64,000 nucleotides of DNA, taken from Phallusia mammillata (lineage: Eukaryota > Chordata > Ascidiacea > Phlebobranchia > Ascidiidae). The translations under genes were made by a program, and so were the position numbers. Below the pieces are notes generated by a model. That model was not told where the DNA came from, did no database searches, and saw only the letters and a program-made list of their open reading frames with translations. Shown one piece after another: positions 23,515 to 36,340 of the stretch (its first letter is position 1; every line of letters starts with the position of its first letter). The stretch spans positions 1-64,000 of the forward strand of contig QLIY01000005.1 of the NCBI GenBank assembly GCA_003260075.1, in the 5' to 3' direction.

Positions 23515-23828
23515 CAGTGGTTCCCAACCGGGGAGGAATTTTATGAGTTCAGGGAAGGAATTTCATAAAAACTGCAAAAACAATTACATTGGAAATGTTA
23601 CAGAATATTTTTGTCTATAGTATAGACTCTATACATTATTATGTCCATTATAACTTGGACCTGGTTCACATTTGGTAAAGGCTTCTGAATGGACATCCCT
23701 AATTAAAACGTCTATTTCAAATTGCTATAATTTTTCATGTTATATTTGTTTTTCCTCTTGTGGGGAGGCATGAATAGAGCGAAAATGGGCGAAGGGAGGA
23801 ATGTAGCAAAAAAGGTTGGGAACCACTG
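23515..23828. mobile_element. hAT-type MITE, 314 bp
   Basis: The ends CAGTGGTTCCCAACC and GGTTGGGAACCACTG are perfect inverted repeats, with perfect duplications CCTTAACC at 23507-23514 and 23829-23836. Confidence 0.9.
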
Positions 23829-23836
23829 CCTTAACC

Positions 23837-25569
23837 TATTGAATGTACCTTGTATACCTTACACGCAAACCTCAGTAATCATATACAAGCTAATAAAACC
23901 AAATGTTTTTAAAAGTGGTGCTTTTATTTACACGGTTGGTGACGAAAAATAAACACAAGAAAGTTCAACCTTTGAAGACAGGATTAGTGTGATTATTGGT
24001 AACTGATGTAATCTATTTGGAAAAAGTTTTACTAGTAAATTTTATTCCGACTACATAGCTAATATTTTTTATTATTGTTACCATAATTCTGGTCTGTGAC
24101 CCCAGAAAAAGTTCCATATACAACTACTTGCGTTTAAATTGTACTCGAAATGCAAGAAAATAATAAAACAAATTTGCAGTTAGTGTGAGAAATCCCTTGG
24201 ATAAATCATATGAATAAAATTAGGATTTATTTTCATGATCCAAATCATGGGATTTTTCATATGATTGTGGATCGGAATGCCGTGATGAAGTTAGCATCAC
24301 AAGAAAACTAAGCGAAAAATGTTAAATTCAGCATTAAAATGAAACTAAAAACGTAGTACATCAACAGAAATACCACAACCCTACCACACAAGGACAAAAC
24401 ACTGCATTTCAGAAACAATCAGCTTTCACAATGCAAAGAGTAAATAGGCCAAAAACGCAGGATTTAAACAAAAAATACAATCAGACCGACGTTGTAGAAA
24501 AACAAGCATGAAAGGGGAAGGTAAACTGAGGGGCCTTAGTTGCAAAAAAATACACAAACAATTTTTACGAGTTAAGGAATTGTTTAGAAAACTGACAAAA
24601 AATGTTGCAGTTGGGAATTATTTTATCTTTATAGAACACTTTTTTTCATCACAATTGAAGTTCAGTGTTTTCCGTAATTCCGTTTGATAAAAGATTTGCG
24701 AAACATTAGTGTCAAAATAAGGAATTTACAATAAGTATACTCTACAATTTACTTTTACCCAATATTTAAAAGAATAGAAGTTTACTTTGGCTACAAACGT
24801 AATCTAATTTATCATAAAACTAAGTTTGTACCATAGTTTTACAAACTTCCAGAGGTTGGTGCCCAGGTTATCATTATAGAAAATTGTTTCATCACAAGCG
24901 AAGTTTAATAAATTTCCGTTTGACAAAGAGCTTTGTGAAAATCAAGGGATTTTTACGGTTATGCTTTTACTTTTACCCAATATTAACAAATAATATAATT
25001 TATTATGCCTACAAACACAATCTGAAATATCACATAACTAAGCTCGAAACTAATTTTACAAACTTTCAAAGTTGGTGTTGAAAAAGCCAGGTTAAAAATC
25101 CCCAGTCTAAAATGTAGTTTGTTTTAGTCCATTTTTTCGAAAAAGCACAACAAAATGGCTTCTACACTCTACATCACAAGAAAACGAAAACAAAATTTCA
25201 AAATCAGATTGCTACAAAGAAAACAGTTTTGCTACAAAAACGTTAAGCAATTACAACAACAAGAAAAAGTTCATATCGACCGCAGGAAAAGCAAATAATT
25301 AATATTTTTTGAACAGTATACGACCGTGAAAATTATATGATGTACCATGTTATTGATGTTAATGCTTGGCAAAATGTAAAAACATGGTTTGTACAGATGA
25401 AAGTTATAAAGCACCATATCAATTTTACTCTACCTGTTATACAGCAATGTTCATTTGTTCAAACAAAAAATTATCAACCATTTAACATATTTGTACCATA
25501 TTAGCTTTAGTGTTGTCTATAAACTGAATATAAAAATCTTAAAAACACGCAATATTTTTGTGTATTTTT
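23837..25569. other. Intergenic AT-rich stretch, nothing recognised
   Basis: I see no exon, element end or RNA gene here. It separates the start of the glutamate transporter region from the stop codon of the SLC44A1-like gene. Confidence 0.6.
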
Positions 25570-28500
25570 TTATACGACTGAAGTTTCGTTTTTCAGTCTC
25601 TCTTCTTCGGCTGTGCCTTTTTTCTTTTTCTCTTTTTTGCCTTCCAGTGTGTTTAACTGCTTGCTGCTGTTTTTCACGTAAACCTGTGAAACAGTGGTTT
25701 GTAAAAATCTAAACCGGTGCAGATCACAGCACACAATATACTTTTTTACATTGCATATTAAATAACAAAGAGACAATTTATTAAGGAGACTGTGGTGTCA
25801 TTACCATTAAGTAAGGGGCACGTTATTAGGGCTAAACTATACAAAGCCAAATTAGACCCAAACGTGGGTGAAATTACAATATAAATGAGGCCGAGTGTTT
25901 AGTCGAGCCTGTTTGGTTCAAACTTAATCCCGAACCCGAATCAAAAAGTCCGGCCCGACTTACAACTCTGCTACTTAATGTATTACATAAACCCGATCAA
26001 ATAAGAAATACACAGACTGATTTGGTGAACTCAAATTATTATGTCTATCTATTTAACTGGAATCTTGAAAGCAACCTACTCGGGATATACCGGGGCGAGC
26101 AACAACCCGAGTACTCGGTATAGGTACCGAGCATCGCTGTTTTTGATGCTCGGTGTTACAAAAGCTTACCCGAGTATTAAATTTGCATCATGCCTGCTGA
26201 CATACGAAACTAGTGTCCGAAAGGGTATCCAAGAACAAAAATGTTTTTGTTTTAAATGCGTTATATAGTGGAAAACGTGTACTTCTGGAGCTTGTGCAGC
26301 TTAATACACCGCTGGTGACGTGATGGACCTTGAAAAGCTACCAAACTAGCACCGAGCATTAACGTGAGATGCTCGGTGTTCGACTAAACTTGGTTCATCC
26401 CTGCCACTTACCATAAGAGATTTGGGCATGAAGTACTCCTTTCCTGGTGAACCGTCATTTACTCGACTATCTTCACAAAAGCATAGCAGCAATGTATCCA
26501 CAGCCATCTCGTAGATAGAGAGAAAGCAGTGAGCAGTCAAATATGAGAACACCGCCACCACACCAACAGGAACGGCAACATAATGAACATTAGGGTGATA
26601 TTTTAAAACCAACACCCCGCCTATCCCGGCCACTATGGCCACCACAACCAGTTTACCTGCGAAAATTGAAGTAAAATTTGACCTATGTAGCTAATACGAA
26701 TACATTCATACTGGGATCAGTACTGAACCGTCGGTGTACACCAGCGATCACGGTATACTCGTTCATTAATCATAGTACGCCAGACCCACTGAAGGCGCCA
26801 TACCGAATCAGCCGGCCACCATGCATCCACCAGATGGCAAGGCGCATAGGTTAGAAAAATCTAGCTTGCGGTGGGATTCGAACCCACGACAGAAGGAGTT
26901 CCGGAACTCGCGCTCTACCAAGTGAGATACGCAGGCTCAGTGGTGAATTCGGTATTTCGCCTTCAATAGACCTGGCGTACTATGATTTGACCTGCATGTA
27001 GTGTATGGAAGAGTTCTGACTTTACGTATGCGACAAATGGAATAGTTTAAATCGTAGCAAATAACCGTTTGATGCAAATCCCGTTGACACAGTCCAAATC
27101 GTTCTTTTTTCGGCCGATGTTCATTTTTCAGTCGCACAAACACATACATAACATGTCATCTGATTTCACAAAACATCTCTTCAAAATTGCTTGCTATTTA
27201 ATCACACGTTGTTATTTTTCCATTTCTCGCCACATGGTTTGAATTGTGTAAAATTAATCGCTCGTAACGCGTCATTATAAATTCTTTGACCGAACACCAA
27301 ACAAATCGATAGGTGGCGCAAAGATCAACAAAATTCCTTACCTAGGAAAAGCACAAATGTTCCCACAGAATTGATGGCAATAACACGCAGGGCATTTGAC
27401 AGGAGAGTGGCCACCGCATCACAAGCTGATTTACAGAAGGGGGGGGGGGCAATCGATAGGTGGCGCAAAGAGCAACAAAATTCCTTACCTAGGAAAAGCA
27501 CGAATGTTCCCACAGAATTGATGGCAATAACACGCAGTGCATTTGACAGGAGAGTGGCCACCGCATCACAAGCTGATTTACAGAAGTGCGTTCCATTGAT
27601 TGCAACCAGTGAATAGGCGTTCTAATGTATTTGTACAGTTAGTACAATTGAGTAGTAGAGTGGAAAGTGGGCTCACACCAAGCACAAAACCGATTTTTTT
27701 GTAAAGTAAAGCCCTAATTAGGTCGCAAATTTAGATTTTCCAAGGTGAACAAGTGTGACCAGGTAAAAAGTTTGGTTTAAATTAAGGCTATTTCGTTTAA
27801 GCACAAGTCCGAAAACCCCAAACCGACTTACAATACTGATACAATAAAAGTTACAATGATTTATAGTAGTGGTGCACAACCTGCGGCCGCAGAGACGAGT
27901 TTATGTGGCCATGAACTTGTATGATACAATATATGTTCTGGTGGCCGGACACAAGTTAAACTTTAGACATCATATGTTCGGATTTCAAAGCTGCTCTGAA
28001 CAGGGTTGCCAGGTTAAAACTTTGAAAACAGGCCAAGTTGTGCACCCCTGATCTACAGGTTTAACAAACTCACAGTAGTTTGCTAACAAAAGTCTATGTT
28101 AACATTTTTGCAGCAGATTATTAAGTCAATGAGGCTAAGTAACGCTACAAAAGGCAATCCAAGTTGTTTCCCTGTCTATAGTTCATTTTAGGTGATGAAT
28201 GCAACTAGTAACTTTTCCATTATTTATATTCTTAAACACAATCGTAATAAGATATGACTTACATAGTTTAAGTATCGCAGACATTTTTCCAAGATACACA
28301 GACAACAGATGGGGGGGGGGGGTTCCATTGATTGCAACCAGTGAATAGGCGTTCTAATGCATATATACAGTTAGTACAATTGAGTACTAGAGTGGAAAGT
28401 GGGCTCACACCAGACACAAAACCGATTTTTTTGTGAAGTAAATCCCTAATTAGGTGCGAAATTTAGATTATCCAAGGTGAACAAGTGTGACCAGATGAAA

Positions 28501-31500
28501 AGTTTGGCTTGAATTAAGCTCATTCCGTTTAAGCACAAGCCTGACCTGACTCACAACATTGATGCAATAAATGTACTGGCGGCCGTGACAAGTAAAACTT
28601 TAGATATTATATGTTTGGATTTCAAATACTGCTCTAAGTAGATTTTGTGGGACTGGAATAGTTCTAGTAGCCATATGTGTCGGGGGGGGGGTGTTGTGTG
28701 CAAACAATGCGATAAAAAGGACGTCATAAACAAAAGTGTATCAAGTTAGAAATTATTCTTGGCTTTTCAGGCGCCAATAGATAGTAAATATTTAAAACAA
28801 ACTATTTCTTTACATCAGTATTTTTTAAACAAAAACAAGAAGACACTTGGCGACCATTGGTGAAATAAGGATCTGCGATGCGACCATCATAGCTTTGCGC
28901 ACCCATGATGTACACTACATGTTTAAGAAACTCAGATAAGTTTGCTAACAAATATCTAAGTTAACGTTTTTGCAGCAGATCAAGACAATTATCAAGTCAA
29001 TGAGGCTGTATAAAGCTACAACAGGCAACCTAGTTTTTCTCCTAGTCTATAGTTCATTTTAGGTGGTGAATGCAACTAGTAACTTTTCCATTATTTATAT
29101 TCTTAAACACAATCATAATAAGATATGACTTACATAATTTAAGTATCGCAGACATTTTTCCAAGATACACAGACAACAGATGCAGCATTTCACCAAAATT
29201 TTCGCCACAATGTTTTTCTGAAAATAACATAAAAAACTTTATGCTTATTTTAATTCATTTGCTAATGCTAAAAAGTTTTTGGTAGTTTTCTTACAGTAAA
29301 TGGCAAAATGTATACTCTTAAAAACAATGTATTGATATTAATGAACTAATATTGTGAGATATAATAAACATAGTTAGTAAAGTATTTTTATTTGAATAAT
29401 TTAGTAAAAAATGACAGGACACTATAATCCATGTGCCTTTTTGCAAGCTTTAAAATCAGCAACTGTCTCAAAATATAAAACAATAGAAAATATGATGGAT
29501 AAAACTGCAAAGTAATTTATTACATATCAAAATATTTGTATGTGTATGGACTATAAAGACATTCAAAATTGTAAAACTTACAGAATCTTTGATTTGTCTC
29601 TCAATGTACATGAGAATACATCTTGGTATCTTTACAAGAACAATAATAAATGAACCAAGAGCACATGAACCGATGTGATTGGCTATTAGTCGACCAATCG
29701 AAGACAAGATTGGATTTCCAAGTTTCTTTTTGTCCCTGACAAGCAAAAGTTTCACAATTAGAAAAATCTAAATGATACTTTGGTTTATCATAGAATGCCA
29801 GACCTAATGAAGGAGCCATACCAAATCAGCCAGTCACCTAGCATTCACAATATGGTAAGGCATAAGATAGAAAAATCTAGCCTGCGGTGTGAGTCGAACC
29901 CATGACAGGAGTCTTTCCAGAACTCATGCTCTACCAACTGAGCTACACAGGCTCTGTGGAGAATCCGTCGAAAGTTGAATCACAAGCACAGTTGCCTGCA
30001 TCGTATGCTGCAAATGTCAGCTTGGGGGGGGGGTGAAGAAGCCATACCAGTCACCTCGCATTCACAATATGGTAAGGCGTAAGCTTTCCGGGACTCATGC
30101 TCTACCATCTGAGCTACGCAGGCTCTGTGGAGAATCCGTCGAAAGTTGAATCACAAGCACAGTTGCATGCATCGTATGCTGCAAATGTCAGCTTCGTGGT
30201 AGGGGATCGTCAGATCAACCAGTAATCAGTTAAGATATAAATCCATAACTGGGATCAGAATTACCCCTAAAGTGTCGATGCAGACCAACGATCACGGCAC
30301 ACTCATATAGACTCATATTTTTAAAATTAAAAATGAAACCAAACTTTCACATTGGGGTCTAAAGGACTACCCAATGGGCCACAAGATCAATAGTTACAAT
30401 GCACAATTACAGATATATCTGCCACATGTGCAAATTTGAATTGGTTAAACCAGTGGTTTCCAAACTTTTTTAATGCGACCCAAATATTTCCACAATTTAA
30501 TTTTGTAATTTCCCGCAAAACATGGGTATGCATTTTTATCTGAAAAAACAACAAGTTTTAAAAATTTAGTTCAATGAAAACTACTGCGCTACTTCCAGCA
30601 GAAATTCTTCAGTATTTTGACCTAAAATTCTGACTGCGGCAAATTTTGGGCTGCGAAGTTGAAAAGTATACATGACTTCGTTTTAAAACAGGTGACCCAA
30701 AAACATTTCAGACGATCCACACTTTGGGAAATGCTGATTCAAACCACTCTTTCCCAATAAATCGTTGAAACGTTGAAAAATTACAGTAAGTATGGAGGCA
30801 TCTTTAGGCATTTTTGTAGATTCACTTTATACTAATGGAGTTTAATTTTGTAGTAATTATTTATCTCAAATCATATTAGTAAACATACCAAACAGCATAT
30901 CTGGACACCAAGGACATGATTTGCTCAGTTCAATATAGCCTTAAGTCATAAGATTTATGCATTTATAAAGCAGTTAGCAGTAAGCCCACATACCTTGTAA
31001 AGTAGAATTTAGCCACAGCTCCTGCTATAGTCATCTGTTGACAGGCGAGAACAAATTCACTGATCCAAATCACACCGATGAGATGATACCACCACATGTA
31101 ACGGACGACCATCGTCTCATTAAACCTCACCCACCCCTCATGTTCATTCACCATATATGGTTCTCCTGCAAATATTATTTAGTAATTTACCACACATGAA
31201 ACAATGGTTTAATCATAAACATAACTGCCAAAGAACTGGTGTACATACTGACAATATATAAAGATTCTTGAAACGTCTGCATGATGTATTCTTTATACAC
31301 CAGATCTTTGGCAGTTATGGTTATGATTAAATTACTCTTTTAAGTCCGTGTATAGTGTTCCTAAAAACAAAGGGAAAATAAAATTTATAATTTAAACACA
31401 AGCTTGTTTTTAAGTGTTATTAAACAGATTTAATGTGTTTGGGAAATTAATTAAAATCCGTTTTTCCGTTGTATTTAACAAGAATTTTTAACAAACAAAA

Positions 31501-32483
31501 AATATTTTAAAAATTTTTTAGTAATACTGCCAATTTCAAAAATTTATTTTATCTGTTGCAACAAAAATGGTAAATATGAAAATCATTGAACCTTTTTAAA
31601 TTCATTTTGTTAATCTATTTTTCGAGCAATTTTGCAAATGCAACTGTATGGTAAAGGTAAGTCTGCTTTACACATACAAAATACAACAGATGCATGTAGC
31701 AGTGCTTTCACAGAAATTGTCCTGAATCAATGTAGCTTAAAAGGCTCAAAACAGATGCATAAGTGTTTAACATTAATTTCTACATCTTGAAGTTGCAGAA
31801 ATGAACCCAAAGCATACCTGCTGTTGCAAGAAACCCAAACACAACAATCCAGCACATCCAGAATAAAACCAATACTATGAATGTCCACAAAGGTTGGAGC
31901 AACAAGAAAGGCATGTGAACCATACATCTGCCTGCTTCATAGAACAGATCAACAGTGAGTGCAACACGTTTTCTCATCACAAAGATAAGGAGTAGAAGTA
32001 TCACCTAAGTAGAAAAGGATTTAAATGACAGAAAATAGTTTGGACGTGAAGGGGGGGGGGTACACGTTTTCTCATCACAAAGATAAGGAGTAGAAGTATT
32101 ACCTAAGTAGAAAAGGATTTAAATGACAGAAAATAGTTTGGACGTGAACATAGTTACTGTAAGTATTCAATTGCAAGTCACATTTTGAAGTATTAAAAAA
32201 GTAGTCCCTCATTTGTAATCTGCAGGGTTTTTTTCAGTCACTTACCATAGTTAGCATAAGTAGTGTTACTATTATATGCTAGCATGCATGGATATTATCA
32301 CAACCCCAACTTACAGTAAATACTGTAGCAGCAATGGAATACCATAGAAACGTCTCAACATTTTCTTGTTCTGATATTAGAGTGATATTGAATGGCTTGT
32401 CGAGATTCAGTGTCGCTGATGCATAAGACCACCACAGCAAACCAGTACCAGCTAAAACACATTTTATAATTTAAATATACATA

Positions 32484-32528
<45 letters not shown>

Positions 32529-35500
32529 TAAATATACATATAAGGTACAGAAAACATGTAGACAATGGATTGGGAAATTTTTGATGGCTAACAAGCCAGG
32601 TGGGCACCTATGCAAAAGTAAAAATAAATCTTTATTGAAACAAGTCAAAATTGTGAATTTGGGAGTAAAAGTCAGCATACAATGAACAAGAAAATTGTGT
32701 GCACATCCTATTTTTCAGCCATTAAAAGTTCAAAATTACTAAATTTATGTTACAGAAATAATTTAAAATATGTTGCAGGAATATAACTATGTGTACTAAT
32801 GTACCCTAAGCTAACATTAATATTGTTCAGTTCCTAGTAAGAATATATTGGATAGAAAAAATAATAATGGACCAATATAAGGTTATCTAGTTTTCAAAAC
32901 GCATTGCTGTCTTTGAGTGTTATTGAATGGTAGGGGAGTCTTATTTTTCAAGATTAGGTCTGTGCAGACCAAGTGTACACAACTGATATAAGTGACATAT
33001 TTTTGGATAGGTGGTCACTTAATCATACAAGTACGTTCAACAGAGCATAGTGTCAAAGTTAATCTGGATTTCAGCAAACCACTGAGTTTAAGCAGAAATA
33101 GTAAACAATAAAAATTGGATAGTTGGAAAAATAAAGAAAACAATTTTGCTTATGNAAAGAAATGTAATCTGAAAGTAAAAAAAATGCAACTCATATTTAA
33201 AAAAACAAATGTAAAAAAGTCAATTTAAATTTACCTAATGAGACAGTATTCCCCCCCCCCGCTCGGTGCTCGACCAAACAGAACATTCGCAGTTTTGGCA
33301 CATCCCTAATGGGCAGTGATGTGATTCAATTTTTTTGTCAGTCGATTCTATCAAAAAAGTCATTTTTTTCAGCCACAAAAAAGTCCATTGACAGTAACAA
33401 GTAATGCTAACTAGTTCGCTGATCCCATAAAATTTTCTTGAAACGGTTCTATAGAACCTGTGCAAACCAGTTGAATCCCACCACTGCTTATGGGACAAAA
33501 AGATTTCAGTTCTTTTTAAGTTAGCAACATTTGGGTTATACAATTTTAAGCAGCTTTTTCCACTTACCCAACGACGTAATGACTACTATTATGTTGATGA
33601 TATAAACCACAATGCTTGCCAGGTATCGGATAAGCAAAACAATGATAAAGGACACCACTGAAAAGATGAAAGTAATAGTTATACATTGGTTTAAACATTA
33701 ATGCAAAAAAACTTACAGACAGCCAAAAAGCAAAGACCAATAATGGCATATCGGCACATGTAAATTTCACTCAGTATTCTTGTCAGGGGATCAAGATTAT
33801 TGAGAAATTTTACCATGTCCACTAAGAACTCCAGGACATTGCTTGGAGCACATCGATATATTACCTCCGTACTGTAAACAATAAATAATTAAATATAAAA
33901 AATACAACTACTATATAGACAGCAAAATTAACGGATAAACTTTTAATATAAAAGAGCATTTGTATGAAATTAGGGAATTGAAAAACTAAAGAAATGTAAT
34001 CTGAAAGTAAAAAAAATGCAACTCATATTTAAAAAACAAATGTAAAAAAGTCAATTTAAATTTACCTAATGAGACAAAACAGTATATATATATATCCTTC
34101 ACTTATTTGTAATGGGTCCCATCTCAGTCACTGTATTTTATATCCTTAGTTGTTTCTGCAAACAGAAACTCATGGGTCCCCCACACATGCAAAGTTGTAA
34201 ATAATGGATTTCATGAAATATAGAACTATAATAAATTTTGGTGCTATGAGTTTAAACAGGGCCAAAAAATCTGCAAAAATAATCATGCTGTATGAGGCAC
34301 AAGTTGCATTCAATTCAGCAATAGTTTGGCAAATTTACCAATTTTAGGGGTTATTGGGGCTACATGATGGAACTCAATAATCAACACCCATAAATGGCAA
34401 AATGAACAAATTGTCCAGATTTCATCCAAGTCGGGCATTGTTTAAAAAAATTACCCATTTTAAGGGGCTAGTGGGGTAAATATTGGGGCTAATGGGGTAA
34501 ATATTGGGGCTACAGGGTGAAACACAACTATTGACAGCTTTTTATGGCAAAATGAACAAACTGTCCAGCCCCCCCCCCATCTGCAAAAATAATCATGCTG
34601 TATGAGGCACAAGTTGCATTCAATTCGGCAATTGCCCCCCCCCCATCTGCAAAAATAATCATGCTGTATGAGGCACAAGTTGCATTCAATTCAGCAATAG
34701 TTTGGCAAATTTACCAATTTTAGGGGTTATTGGGGCTACATGATGGAACTCAATAATCAACACCCATAAATGGCAAAATGAACAAATTGTCCAGATTTCA
34801 TCCAAGTCGGGCATTGTTTAAAAAAATCACCCATTTTAGGGGGCTAGCGGGGTAAATATTGGGGCTAATGGGGTAAATATTGGGGCTACAGGGTGAAACA
34901 CAACTATTGACAGCTTTTTATGGCAAAATGAACAAACTGTCCAAATTTCATCTAAGTCGGACATTATTTAAAAAATTCGCCCATTATAGGGGGCTAGTGG
35001 GGTAAATATTGGGGCTACAGGGTGAAACACAACTATCGACAGCTTATTATGGCAAAATGAACAAACTGTCCAAATTTCATCTAATTTGGACATTATTTAA
35101 AAAAATAGCCCATTTTAGGGGGCTAACGGGGTAAATACTGGGGCTATCGAGTCAAACAAAACAAATGGCACATCTACATAACCATATCTGCCATCTGTGA
35201 AAATTTCATCCAAATCCACCAAAGATTTCAGGACAAAAGTGCATGAACAAACTTCACCGGAGAAAAAAAACAGAAAAAAAAACAGAGTGAAATCAAGATG
35301 CGTCCCCTTCAGGAAAGGGGACCCATAATAACAAATCAAGATTTTTGAACAAAATTGAGTTTCATACCTTGGGTCTAATGGCAAAATAGGGCAGTTTCCA
35401 ATTTTGCTACTGACACCTTGACTTACGTAATCCTTTGGATCAAGACTGTAATCACATAATTGTGAGCCAGTTTCTTCATAGAAATCATAAAGGTCCTGTA

Positions 35501-36258
35501 ATCATAAAAGAAGTATTTTTAACCTTGAGGCAAAAGGCCCAACAACTGTACTGAATTTTAAACACAAAATCCCGTAATTTTGGATGTTCTAATGCAGTGG
35601 TCTCCAACCAGCCGGGAATTTGAAAACTATGGGGAAAAATCTTTACTCATAGACATATATATAGACATATCCCCCCCCCCCCGGGAATTTGAAAACTATG
35701 GGGAAAAATCTTTACTCATAGACATATAGTTAAGTTCTGGGAGTATAATCTGTGAAGTTGATAAAAGACCCATTTTTAAACAATGTTTATTTGGTTCAGC
35801 ATCTACTATGCACTCTATTAGGGAGGAATGAAAATGTTAAGAACTGTTAAGAGATGAATTAGTTGAAAAAGGCTGAAAACTACTGTTCTTATGCAAGCAA
35901 AGAACAGTGTAATGTCCTTTTTGTACCTGCAATGTTCGTAACTCTCTGTCTGGGCATTTCTTTACACAAATTTCAAGTGAAGAATAGGGATCCAACACGT
36001 CCATGAAAAAGACAAACCTAAAACAATTAAATTTCAAATAGGGTTTGCGAGAAAATACAAGTGTCAGACAAATTGTATTCAAAAACATGTAATGTCAAGT
36101 TAAATTTAGCTGCATACTTTTTCCCAGTCAAGTCAAGACCAGAATTTGGGTTTTCCGTAAGTTTTTTGTTGGTTCTGTCGCATGTGTTGCCATAGCTGTC
36201 GTAACCATTGATAAGTCTGCTAGCAGCCCCACTAGCGATCGAAAACGCCGCAATAATG

Positions 36259-36340
<82 letters not shown>

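Noticed and set aside
29879-29953. Functional tRNA gene
   Set aside because: A- and B-boxes and the acceptor stem are present, but the T-arm is mismatched, the anticodon arm is irregular, and the same sequence recurs as part of a dispersed repeat.
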